64,000 nt of DNA from Collinsella tanakaei (GTDB lineage Bacteria > Actinomycetota > Coriobacteriia > Coriobacteriales > Coriobacteriaceae), in NCBI RefSeq assembly GCF_030373545.1, contig NZ_JAUDCO010000009.1:23818-87817 (forward strand), read 5' to 3'. Positions 43,401 through 51,016 of this stretch are shown here, piece by piece (the stretch's first letter is position 1; each line of letters begins with the position of its first letter). The notes below the pieces were generated by a model. That model was given only the letters and a program-made list of their open reading frames with translations. It was not told the DNA's origin and did not search any database. A program made the position numbers and the translations under genes.

Positions 43401-43440
43401 AAGGCCCGGCTGTCTCCCATACGGAAGACGGCCGGGCCTT
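43401..43440. terminator. bidirectional terminator between aldose epimerase and deacetylase genes
   Basis: AAGGCCCGGC/GCCGGGCCTT arms (43401-43410, 43431-43440) with A on one side and T on the other, between convergent genes. Confidence 0.8.
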
Positions 43441-43484
43441 GTCTGTGCGCGCGACCGATACGGCGCGCGATCGTTTGCGAAGCC

Positions 43485-44645
43485 TTACGCCTTGTACACC
43501 GAAACGCCGCCCAGATAGGTCTCGACGAGCGTCATGTCGTGCTCGAGCACGACGAAGTCGGCGTTGCGGCCCGGACGGATTGAGCCGCAGACGTCATCGA
43601 TCTCGTTGGCCTCGGCGGGCGCCTGCGTGGCCATGTAGACGGCCTCGGCCGGAGACGCGATGCCCCAGTCGACCACGTTCTTGACGGCCTGGTTCATGCG
43701 CAGGATGGAGCCGGCCAGCGAGTTGCCTTCCTTCAGGCGCGCCGTGCCGTTCTTGACCACGACGGGCAGCTCGCCCAGGAAGTAGTCGCCGTCGGGCATG
43801 CCGCCGGCGCACATGCAGTCGGTGATCAGGCAGGTGTGGTCGTGCCCCTTGGCCTTCATGACGATGGCAGCGGCGATCGGATTCACGTGATGGCCGTCGC
43901 AGATGAGCTCGGAGTAGGAGCGGTCGCCCGAGTACAGCGCGGCACCCACCATGCCAGGCTCGCGGTGATGCAGCGGGCTCATGCCGTTGTAGGTGTGCAC
44001 GAACACGCTCGCGCCCGCATCGAGGCAGGCCAGCGCATCGTTCACGCCGGCATCCGAGTGACCGAGGGCCACGACGACGCCCATCTCGCGCGCGTCGTGG
44101 ATGAACGCAGGGCTCTCGGGATACTCGGCGGCGATGGCGATCTTCTTGATCAGGCCGTGCGCCGACTCCTGCCACGCGCGCAGGGTCTCGATGTCCGGCG
44201 CGGAGAGGTAGGCGGGGTTCTGGGCGCCCTTGTGCTTCTCGGTGAAGAACGGGCCCTCCAGGAAGATGCCCTGGATGCGCGCCATCGGCTCGTCACCGGG
44301 GTTCTCGGCGGCCTCGTAGGTGCAGGCGCACGCGTCGGCCAGCTGCTCGGTGGTGGCGGTGAGCGTCGTCGGCAGCCAGGAAGTCACGCCGTTGCGGAGG
44401 ATGCCGCGGGAGATGGTGCGGACGCTGTCGGCCTTGCAGTCCATGACGTCGCAGTTGTCAAAACCGTGGATGTGCGTGTCCACGTAGCCCGGGGCGATCT
44501 GGTAGCCGGCGTAGTCGACGATCTCGCAGGCGGGCTCCTCGGTCACATGGGCGCCGAACACGCCGTCCTCGACCATCAGGTAGCCGCCGCGCGCGACGTG
44601 CGTGGGCATGTAGAACGCATCGGCCTTGATTGCATAGGTGCTCAT
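43485..44645 (-). CDS. N-acetylgalactosamine/glucosamine-6-phosphate deacetylase
   Basis: A 386-residue amidohydrolase removing the acetyl group from the PTS-imported amino sugar phosphate. Metal and substrate motifs: GYVDTHIHGFDN, FLEGPFF, VVALGHSDAG, VFVHTYNGMSPLHHREPG, ICDGHHVNP and catalytic Asp in LITDCMCAGG. NagA and AgaA cannot be told apart by eye; the AgaS gene directly upstream favours GalNAc-6-P (AgaA). ATG at 44645 follows GAAGGGAG. Confidence 0.93.
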   Translation of the reverse strand: MSTYAIKADAFYMPTHVARGGYLMVEDGVFGAHVTEEPACEIVDYAGYQIAPGYVDTHIHGFDNCDVMDCKADSVRTISRGILRNGVTSWLPTTLTATTEQLADACACTYEAAENPGDEPMARIQGIFLEGPFFTEKHKGAQNPAYLSAPDIETLRAWQESAHGLIKKIAIAAEYPESPAFIHDAREMGVVVALGHSDAGVNDALACLDAGASVFVHTYNGMSPLHHREPGMVGAALYSGDRSYSELICDGHHVNPIAAAIVMKAKGHDHTCLITDCMCAGGMPDGDYFLGELPVVVKNGTARLKEGNSLAGSILRMNQAVKNVVDWGIASPAEAVYMATQAPAEANEIDDVCGSIRPGRNADFVVLEHDMTLVETYLGGVSVYKA

Positions 44646-44770
44646 AGGAGCGCTCCCTTCACATACCTTGCAATGGCCCGTATCGCGGGGCCATCGAACC
44701 AACGTGGGGCAAAACGGACAGACCGCCCTGCCCCACCCGACGGTGCCCGAAGCGGGCCCGTCAACGCAAA

Positions 44771-44803
44771 GCGCCCGCCCGCCGATACCGACGTGGCGGG
44801 CGC
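44771..44803 (-). terminator. hairpin between agaS and the deacetylase gene
   Basis: GCGCCCGCC/GGCGGGCGC arms. Only TTTG follows on the minus strand, so it may be a partial terminator or attenuator. Confidence 0.5.
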
Positions 44804-44824
44804 CAAGACATCACGAGATGAGCA

Positions 44825-45982
44825 CTAGGCCCACGGGTGGATGGTCACACCCTTGACGACTCGGTTCACGGTGCCGGTCGGGCTCGGCGTGTCGGGCGTG
44901 TTGCCCACGCGCACGGAGTTGAGCAGGCTCACCGTCTGGCCGACCATGATGAACGGCAGGGCCAGATAGCCCTCGGGCAGCGCGTCATAGCCCTCGAAGG
45001 TGAAGGAGGCGTGGCCGAAGGCGGTCTCGCCGGCCTGCTGGACGGCGATGGTCTTCATGGCGATGCCGTCGCCGTTGATCTCCTCGAGGATGTCGAGGTC
45101 GTACTGGCGCGTGTAGGCGTCGTTGTTCACGAACACGAACACGAGGGTCTTGTCGTCGACGAAGGACTTGGGCCCGTGGCGGTAGCCCATGGAGGTGTCC
45201 CACGACGTGGCGACGAGGCCGTGCGCGAGCTCCAGGATCTTGAGCTGGGCCTCCTGGGCGAGGCCGCCGAAGGAACCGGAGCCCAGATAGGTCACGCGGT
45301 TGAAGTCGCATGCCAGGAAGTCGGCGATCTCGGCCTCGCGGGCGACGACCTCCTCGCCCATCTTGGCAGCCGTCTCGACCCATGCGGCCTTCTGGTCCTC
45401 GTCGGAGCAGTCGAACAGCAGCATCGAGATGAGGGACATGCAGGAGTAGCTGCCCGTCATCGCGAAGCCCTTGTCGTTGGCGCGCGGGATGAGGATGGTG
45501 TAGGCGTTGGGGTCGTCGGCGCTCTCGACGGCAAGCTTGCCCTCGGGCGCGCAGGTGATGTTCAGGAACTTGACGTTCTTGACGATCTTGCGGGCGACGT
45601 CGACGGCGGCCAGGCTCTCAGGGCTGTTGCCGGAGCGCGCGAAGGACACCACGAGCGTCGGGTCCTCGGGACGCAGGAAGTCGAGCGGAGCGGACACGAT
45701 ATCGGTCGTGGCCACGGGCATGAAGTTGTAGGCGTCGGTGTCACCGGCATGACGCAGATACGGCGCCACGGTATCGCCCACGTAGTCGGAGGTGCCGGCG
45801 CCGGCAAACACGACGGTCACGCGGCCGAGCTCCTTCAGGTCCGCGAGGAACTCCTCGACGGCGGCCTTGTTCTCGCGATAGATGTTGTACGCATCGCGCC
45901 ACAGGTCGGGCTGCTGCTTGATCTCGACGGTCGTGATGTCCGCCCCGAGGCTCTTCAGCTCCTCGATATCCTTCTCGAACAT
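44825..45982 (-). CDS. agaS: AgaS-family galactosamine-6-phosphate deaminase/isomerase
   Basis: A 385-residue double-SIS protein matching AgaS in length and sequence style. VVFAGAGTSDYVGDTVAPYL, SFARSGNSPESLAAV, YRHGPKSFVDDKTL and the C-terminal GNTPDTPSPTGTVNRVVKGV are characteristic. It should convert GalN-6-P to tagatose-6-phosphate and ammonia. ATG at 45982 follows AAAGGAGTTGGA. Sits between the GntR regulator and the deacetylase, all leftward. Confidence 0.95.
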   Translation of the reverse strand: MFEKDIEELKSLGADITTVEIKQQPDLWRDAYNIYRENKAAVEEFLADLKELGRVTVVFAGAGTSDYVGDTVAPYLRHAGDTDAYNFMPVATTDIVSAPLDFLRPEDPTLVVSFARSGNSPESLAAVDVARKIVKNVKFLNITCAPEGKLAVESADDPNAYTILIPRANDKGFAMTGSYSCMSLISMLLFDCSDEDQKAAWVETAAKMGEEVVAREAEIADFLACDFNRVTYLGSGSFGGLAQEAQLKILELAHGLVATSWDTSMGYRHGPKSFVDDKTLVFVFVNNDAYTRQYDLDILEEINGDGIAMKTIAVQQAGETAFGHASFTFEGYDALPEGYLALPFIMVGQTVSLLNSVRVGNTPDTPSPTGTVNRVVKGVTIHPWA

Positions 45983-46110
45983 TCCAACTCCTTTGCTCAC
46001 TCGGTGTCCGGCCCCTATCCGGCCACCGTTGGTACCGATGGGATGTGACGTTTAGGGCAGGTTCGCTTCGGCGCGTCGAAACCGCAGGAATCTGCTCTAA
46101 AGGACACGTC

Positions 46111-46842
46111 CTACTCGTTGCGATAGTGGAAGATCTTGTACTTGAACTGGTCGGCACGGGCCACGGATAGCGTGTACTCGATGATCTCGTTGCCGGTGTC
46201 ATAGGTCGTGCGCACAAGGTCCAGCACCGGTGCGCCCTCGCCGATCTCGAGCAGATGGGCGTCGGCGGGACGAGCGATGCTCGCGAAGAACTCCTCCTCC
46301 GCCACGCGGATCTTCTCGTGAAAGTCGAACTCGATCACGTGATAGAGCGATGCGCGCTCGAGCATGGGGCGCTTGAGCGACATGAACTTGCGCACGGGCA
46401 GATAGGTCCGCTCGACCATCATGGGCATACCGTCGGCGCTGCGCAGGCGCTTGACCTTGAACAGCTTGTCGCCGATGCGCACGCGCAGGTTCTCCGCGAG
46501 GTTCTTGTCGGCCTCGATCTCGCAGAACTCCAAGATGGTGGTCTTGGGCTCACGGCCCATCTCGCGCATCTGGTCGGTGAAGCTGTAGGTCTGCGAAAGG
46601 TTGGTCGTCTGGACGGAGCGGTCGGCGACAAAGGTGCCGCGCCCGTGCTGACGGACCACAAGACCCAGGCGCTCGAGCTCCTGCAGGGCAAGGCGCACCG
46701 TCGTGCGCGAGAGCCCGTAGTGGCGGGACAGGTCGCGCTCGGACGGGATGAGGTCGCCGGGCCGGTACTCGTGCTCGATCTTCTCGGTCAAGATGTCGAC
46801 GAGCTGGTCGTAGAGCGGCTGCTTGCGGGCTCCGATTGCCAT
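46111..46842 (-). CDS. GntR/HutC-family regulator of amino-sugar genes
   Basis: A 243-residue repressor. The N-terminal winged HTH (LYDQLVDILTEKIEHEYRPGDLIPSERDLSRHYGLSRTTVRLALQELERLGLV, GRGTFV) is followed by a UTRA effector domain (about 85-240: LFKVKRLRSADGMPMMVERTYLP, TYDTGNEIIEYTLSVARAD). UTRA regulators such as NagR, DasR and AgaR2 sense amino-sugar phosphates. ATG at 46842 follows AAGGAGGATGGCGAC. It lies between the PTS genes and agaS. A DasR-like operator sits upstream of the PTS operon. Confidence 0.92.
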   Translation of the reverse strand: MAIGARKQPLYDQLVDILTEKIEHEYRPGDLIPSERDLSRHYGLSRTTVRLALQELERLGLVVRQHGRGTFVADRSVQTTNLSQTYSFTDQMREMGREPKTTILEFCEIEADKNLAENLRVRIGDKLFKVKRLRSADGMPMMVERTYLPVRKFMSLKRPMLERASLYHVIEFDFHEKIRVAEEEFFASIARPADAHLLEIGEGAPVLDLVRTTYDTGNEIIEYTLSVARADQFKYKIFHYRNE

Positions 46843-46926
46843 GTCGCCATCCTCCTTACCGTAACGCGACGATGAACACGAGTGGGTCGGGCAGGCTGCT
46901 TGCACCTGCGCGGAGCGTGTCGTATG

Positions 46927-46969
46927 AGAAAACGGCCGCGTCCCTCAACGCGTGCGGGGCGCGGCCGTT
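46927..46969 (-). terminator. terminator of the PTS operon
   Basis: AACGGCCGCG/CGCGGCCGTT arms (46931-46940, 46960-46969) followed by TTTTCTC on the minus strand. Confidence 0.85.
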
Positions 46970-46992
46970 CGCATCAGACACGGCTGATAGGA

Positions 46993-47021
46993 GGGACGCG
47001 CGACCGCGCGGTGCGCGTCCC
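46993..47021 (-). terminator. second hairpin just after the EIID stop codon
   Basis: GGGACGCGC/GCGCGTCCC arms, 14 nt past the EIID stop, no U tract. Probably protects the 3' end or helps the terminator at 46927. Confidence 0.5.
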
Positions 47022-47034
47022 TAAAGAACCGTTC

Positions 47035-48108
47035 CTAACCCCAGAGGTTGATCATGGGAAGAGCGCCCACGATACCGATGATGAGCAGCAGGATGATGCC
47101 CTTGATCGGGGTGAAGTTCTTCTTGGCGAACAGGAAGTACAGCAGAAGAACGAGCGCGAGCGGAACGAGCTTGGGCAGCACGGAGTCGAGCGTGGAGGCC
47201 ACGGAGTAGGAAACCGGGGTCTCGGTAACCTCAGCGTAGGTCACGGAGCTCATGCCGTTGCCCAGGTCGGTGATGCCGGTGGTGACGGCGTTGCCATCAG
47301 CGTCGGCAGCAGCCAGGCCATTGCCCTCCATATCGGAGATGGCGAGGGTGCCGGCCTCGGCGGTGTCGGTGTCGACAGCGAGGTCAGCGAAGTTCTCGGC
47401 ATCCTCGTTGGAGACGACAACCGTGTGGGCCACGAGGCCACGGGTGGTGCCGTTGGGGATCGTCAGGTTGATCTGAGTGGCACCCATGGTGACGGTCAGG
47501 CAGCCGACGACGAAGACGCCCAGGATGGAAGCGGCGCGGGTGAAGGCCTGCATGTTGGCGGTCAGCGCGTCGATAGCGCCGGTGCCGACACGATAGGACC
47601 AGTTCATCAGGCCGAAGCGGCAGGCGAACTGCGCGATGTTGAAGATCACCAGGAAGATGATCGGGGCCGCGATGTTACCAGCGATAGCCATGTTGGAGGT
47701 GATGCCGGCCGTGATGGGCACGAGCGTCAGCCAGAACAGGGCGTCACCGATACCGCCCAGCGGCGAAGCCGCGGAGATGCGGACGGCGCGGATGGTCTGG
47801 GTATCGACCTTGTTCTGCTCGAGGGACAGAACGATACCCATAACGAAGGTCACCAGGAAGGGGTGCGTGTTGATGAAGTCCAGGTTGTGGTACATCGACG
47901 CAGCGAGGTCCTTCTTGTTGGTGTGGACCTTCTCGAGACCGGGGATCATGGCAAAGAGCCAGCCGCCGGACTGCATGGTCTCGTAGTTGAACGAAGACTG
48001 GAGCCAGCAAGAGCGCAGGGCCATACGGTTCAGAGTCTTCTGGTCAACCTGCGGAGCAGGAGTCAGATCCTCATAGCGCTCGGGGACAACGAACTCATTA
48101 GATGCCAT
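47035..48108 (-). CDS. PTS mannose/N-acetylgalactosamine-family EIID with a large insertion
   Basis: A 357-residue membrane subunit forming the sugar channel with EIIC. Typical EIID parts: LRSCWLQSSFNYETMQSGGWLFAMIPGL, HPFLVTFVMGIVLSLEQ, ISAASPLGGIGDALFW, and the C-terminal LDSVLPKLVPLALVLLLYF. Family members are usually 265-305 residues; the excess is an acidic, Thr-rich insertion at about 217-302 between the last conserved helices, probably extracytoplasmic. ATG at 48108 overlaps the EIIC stop by 11 nt. Last gene of the PTS operon. Confidence 0.93.
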   Translation of the reverse strand: MASNEFVVPERYEDLTPAPQVDQKTLNRMALRSCWLQSSFNYETMQSGGWLFAMIPGLEKVHTNKKDLAASMYHNLDFINTHPFLVTFVMGIVLSLEQNKVDTQTIRAVRISAASPLGGIGDALFWLTLVPITAGITSNMAIAGNIAAPIIFLVIFNIAQFACRFGLMNWSYRVGTGAIDALTANMQAFTRAASILGVFVVGCLTVTMGATQINLTIPNGTTRGLVAHTVVVSNEDAENFADLAVDTDTAEAGTLAISDMEGNGLAAADADGNAVTTGITDLGNGMSSVTYAEVTETPVSYSVASTLDSVLPKLVPLALVLLLYFLFAKKNFTPIKGIILLLIIGIVGALPMINLWG

Positions 48109-48895
48109 CGGTGAAGTCACCTCCGTCAGCAACAGCACCCTTCAGCTCGGTCTGCTGCTGGAAGTCCCAGAAAGCGATGCCGAAGCCGATGAGGGTGAGG
48201 ATGAGCAGCGCGGGGCCGGCGATGGCCTCGATGTTGCTCGCGATCAGGGCGAGGCCGAAGCCCATGAAGAAGAAGCCCCACATATCGCGATTCATCATGA
48301 TCTTGAGCAGGATGGCGAAGCCGACGAACTTCATCATGTTGCCCGCCTGGGACAGACCGGTGTTGAGCCATGCGGGGATGGCGTCGACGATCTGCTGGCC
48401 GACGGCGAGGCCGCCGATGAAGAACAGGGTCACGATCACGGCGAAGATCGCACCGAGAATGCACTCGGAGATGATCGTCCACTTGGTGATGGCCTTGGTG
48501 TCAGCGTTCTCGGCAGCGCCGCGGAAGAACTCGAGCAACGGAGCACGGAGCGTGAAGAACAGGGTCACGCCGTACTGGCCGAGGAGCGCGAACGGGATCG
48601 CGGTGGCAACGGCCATGTCGGGATCCATATCCAGCGTGCAAGCGAACACAGCAGCCATAATGCCGCCGATGACCGCGTTGGGGGGCTGGGCACCTCCGAT
48701 CGGCATGTTACCGATGGTCATGAGCTGGTAGGTACCGCCGACGATGAGGCCGGTGTTGATATCGCCCAGGATAGCGCCGATGACGGCACCGGTGACGATA
48801 GGCTGGTACAGCGACTCAAGGAAGTCGAACTGGTCGATAGCCGCGACAAAGGTGACCAAGAAGACCAACACGATCTGAACAGCATTTACGTCCAT
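48098..48895 (-). CDS. PTS mannose-family EIIC
   Basis: A 265-residue membrane permease subunit (QIVLVFLVTFVAAIDQFDF, PIVTGAVIGAILGDINTGLIVGGTYQLMTIGNMPIGGAQPPNAVIGGIMA). The TIGNMPIGGAQPPN segment is typical of the AgaC/AgaW and ManY group. ATG at 48895 follows AAAGGAGGAGCATAG. Overlaps the EIID gene, so the two are coupled. Confidence 0.95.
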   Translation of the reverse strand: MDVNAVQIVLVFLVTFVAAIDQFDFLESLYQPIVTGAVIGAILGDINTGLIVGGTYQLMTIGNMPIGGAQPPNAVIGGIMAAVFACTLDMDPDMAVATAIPFALLGQYGVTLFFTLRAPLLEFFRGAAENADTKAITKWTIISECILGAIFAVIVTLFFIGGLAVGQQIVDAIPAWLNTGLSQAGNMMKFVGFAILLKIMMNRDMWGFFFMGFGLALIASNIEAIAGPALLILTLIGFGIAFWDFQQQTELKGAVADGGDFTDGI

Positions 48896-48983
48896 CTATG
48901 CTCCTCCTTTCAAAGATGTTCTGAAAACGAACTGTCACGTACACGCGCACGGGCACATGTATCCGTGCGCAGAGGATGAGCCC

Positions 48984-49466
48984 TTAGGCAAAGAGCTTGT
49001 TGACATCCTCAACCGGCGTGCTCGGAACACGCCTGATCTCCAGTTCCACCCCCAAATCCTGAAGCTCCTTGAAAGCGGCGACGTCGGCGTCGTCCACGGC
49101 GACCGTCGTTGCAACCTGCCGCTTTCCTTCCGACATGTGCATGTTGCCGATGTTGACCTTCTTTATAGGCACCCCGCCCTTGACGAGCTTGAGCACGTCA
49201 TGCGGGTTCTCGGCCACGATGAAGATCTTCTGCTTGGGCGACGCCTTCGAGATGATGTCGATGGTGTGCTGCACCGAGAAGAAACGGGTGGCGACGCCGG
49301 CCGGGGCCGCCATCTTCATGAGGTTCTGACGCATGGTGTTGGTGGACACCTCGTCGTTGGCGACGAGAATGAGGTTGGCGCCCAGGGTGGAGTTCCACTG
49401 GGTGGCAACCTGGCCATGGATCAGACGGTTGTCGATACGGGTAAGAAGAATGTTGGGCTCTGACAT
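48984..49466 (-). CDS. PTS mannose/GalNAc-family EIIB
   Basis: A 160-residue cytoplasmic phosphotransfer protein (ILLTRIDNRLIHGQVATQW; phospho-His17). It passes phosphate from EIIA to the incoming sugar. I chose ATG 49466 because AAAGG sits about 11 nt upstream, while at the earlier ATG 49478 it would touch the start. Lies between yajC and EIIC. Confidence 0.94.
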   Translation of the reverse strand: MSEPNILLTRIDNRLIHGQVATQWNSTLGANLILVANDEVSTNTMRQNLMKMAAPAGVATRFFSVQHTIDIISKASPKQKIFIVAENPHDVLKLVKGGVPIKKVNIGNMHMSEGKRQVATTVAVDDADVAAFKELQDLGVELEIRRVPSTPVEDVNKLFA

Positions 49467-49575
49467 GTTGGTACGCATCCTTTCGTTTCTGCCATAGGGG
49501 CCTATACGTACACGTCCTATTTCAAGGCCTGCGACTGTTCAGCCGTGCCCGTAGGAACCAAATTCGGAATGGGCG

Positions 49576-49863
49576 CTACTTCTCGATCTGCTGAATCGCG
49601 TAGCGGGACACATCGATCACCGCACCCGAGCGGACCTTGACCTCGATGCGATCGCCGTCGATGCTCTTGACCGTTCCGTAGATGCCGCCGGCGAACATGA
49701 TCTCCTGGCCGGGGGCGAGCTCGGTGTGGAGCTCCTTGAAGTAGTTGCGCTTCTTGCGCACGCCCACCTGCGTCCAGATGATGTAGACGACACCCATGAT
49801 GGCAAACAGGATCAGCAGCGCCACCGAGGAGGCCAAGACGTTCTGAAGGAAGTCGGCCCCCAT
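49576..49863 (-). CDS. yajC: YajC-family membrane protein encoded in the PTS operon
   Basis: A 95-residue protein with one N-terminal helix (SSVALLILFAIMGVVYIIW) and a small beta domain (FKELHTELAPGQEIMFAGGIYGTVKSIDGDRIEVKV), the YajC pattern. YajC assists the Sec translocon, but a paralogue is often encoded beside mannose-family PTS genes for amino sugars in streptococci, where its role is unclear. Its ATG overlaps the EIIA stop by one base (TAATG), indicating coupling. Confidence 0.9.
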   Translation of the reverse strand: MGADFLQNVLASSVALLILFAIMGVVYIIWTQVGVRKKRNYFKELHTELAPGQEIMFAGGIYGTVKSIDGDRIEVKVRSGAVIDVSRYAIQQIEK

Positions 49864-50300
49864 TAGATGCCGTCCTCGCCGAAGTCATCGGCATCGTTGG
49901 CGACGGGCTCGAGCTTCTTGTGCACGATGCCGGCCTTGCCGACCACGACCGCCTGGCCGGCGAGCTCCTCGAGCGTGGAGCCGGCGCCGCGGGTGAGCAG
50001 CAGCTCGATAAGCATGGGGAGGTTGGTGCCGGTGACGACCTCGACATCGGCGATGTCCTGGGAGATCATCATGGCCTGGTTGAACGGGGTGCCGCCGAGC
50101 AGGTCCACGAAGACGAGGACGCCCTCGCACTCGCCGCGCATAGCGGAGATGGCGGCACGCAGATCATCGCCGTACGTGGCGGCCTGGGCGCCATCGAAGG
50201 GAACGATCTTGAACGCGGGCTGGTCACCAGCGACCATGTCGACCGCGCTGGCAAGGCCATTCGAAAACTCCGCATGACCCGTAAGGATGAAACCGATCAT
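49863..50300 (-). CDS. PTS mannose-family EIIA
   Basis: A 145-residue cytoplasmic protein with the phospho-His9 motif ILTGHAEFS and DLLGGTPFNQAM. It accepts phosphate from HPr and gives it to EIIB. First gene of the PTS operon; ATG at 50300 follows GAGGTGGCTTAG. The C-terminus is extended by about 10 acidic residues. Confidence 0.95.
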   Translation of the reverse strand: MIGFILTGHAEFSNGLASAVDMVAGDQPAFKIVPFDGAQAATYGDDLRAAISAMRGECEGVLVFVDLLGGTPFNQAMMISQDIADVEVVTGTNLPMLIELLLTRGAGSTLEELAGQAVVVGKAGIVHKKLEPVANDADDFGEDGI

Positions 50301-50346
50301 CTAAGCCACCTCTTCCCGTGCGCCTTCGCGCCCGCTTGACCACCAA

Positions 50347-50362
50347 ACTGGTAGTAACCATG
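50347..50362. promoter_or_regulatory. GntR/HutC operator upstream of the PTS operon
   Basis: ACTGGTAGTAACCATG matches the DasR/NagR-type consensus ACTGGT-N4-ACCA in both halves. It lies 47-62 nt upstream of the EIIA start and downstream of a -10-like GATAAT. The cluster GntR protein is the likely ligand. Confidence 0.6.
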
Positions 50363-50475
50363 TAACGTGTGCTCCTATCATAGCAGGCGCGCACGTGTTC
50401 TTCATGTGTTTTCGTCCGAGCGGCCGTTTTATACCGTTCACGGAGAATATCTGACCGCTTGCCCTGCAGCTGCAG

Positions 50476-50506
50476 ATTATCCAGCATTTTTGTTGACAGA
50501 TTGACA
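50476..50506 (-). promoter_or_regulatory. possible PTS operon promoter
   Basis: On the minus strand TGCTGGATAAT gives an extended -10-like element (GATAAT at 50481-50476). A direct repeat TGTCAATCTGTCAA (50506-50493) lies upstream where a -35 or an activator site would be. Weak -35 match. Confidence 0.35.
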
Positions 50507-50660
50507 TTTTGGACAACGCTCGGGGCTAAAGCAGGTAACGCAATGTATGAATACCAGTGGTCCAAAATGGGAGTCACAACTTCTTCAAACCTGTGATGAA
50601 TTGTGAACTGGTATGAAATCGGTTTCACAGAGCAGACCTTTCATGACTCCGGAAACTGAC

Positions 50661-50714
50661 AAGGAGGACGGGCCTGACAAAGCGGTACGTGCCCGCGTCA
50701 GACCTGTCCTCCTT
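50661..50714. repeat. 18-bp-stem hairpin upstream of the PTS operon
   Basis: Arms 50661-50678 and 50697-50714 differ at two positions. The arm contains AAGGAGGAC and GACCTGTCCTCC. It resembles the short GACCTGTCC-type REP repeats elsewhere in the window. No U tract. Confidence 0.6.
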
Positions 50715-50769
50715 CGCGGTTCACATGTAAAAAAATCCCTAGGGTGTTTTTACATCTCCCCCGTAAACG

Positions 50770-50796
50770 AAAAGGGCCCCCTCGCGGAGACCCTTC
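50770..50796 (-). terminator. probable tRNA-Thr terminator
   Basis: AAGGG-CTC and GAG-CCCTT pair on the minus strand with an imperfect middle, then TTTTCG. It starts about 10 nt after the tRNA 3' end. Confidence 0.6.
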
Positions 50797-50805
50797 CAGA
50801 TTCGA

Positions 50806-50881
50806 TGGAGCCAACGAGCGGATTCGAACCGCTGACCCACGCATTACGAGTGCGTTGCTCTACCAGCTGAGCCACGTTGGC
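50806..50881 (-). tRNA. tRNA-Thr(CGT)
   Basis: 76 nt with CCA encoded. Acceptor GCCAACG pairs with CGTTGGC, the D arm has GCTCAGCTGGTAGAGC, the anticodon stem ACGCA/TGCGT holds CTCGTAA (anticodon CGT, reading ACG), and the T arm has GGTTCGAATCC. Discriminator is U. Confidence 0.97.
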
Positions 50882-51016
50882 GTTCCTATCTGCAGTGCGT
50901 TTGGGCGCAACTGCGGTTATCTATAGTACGGGCAAACGTTCGCCAGCGCAAGCGGGATTTTTTGCTCCCCATGAAGCACACGACTGGTCCGCACGGGTGG
51001 GCGTTCCCATCCGTCC

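Noticed and set aside
50224..50628. 134-codon minus-strand frame in the PTS leader
   Set aside because: It overlaps the EIIA gene in another frame, has no recognisable domain and covers the promoter and operator region.
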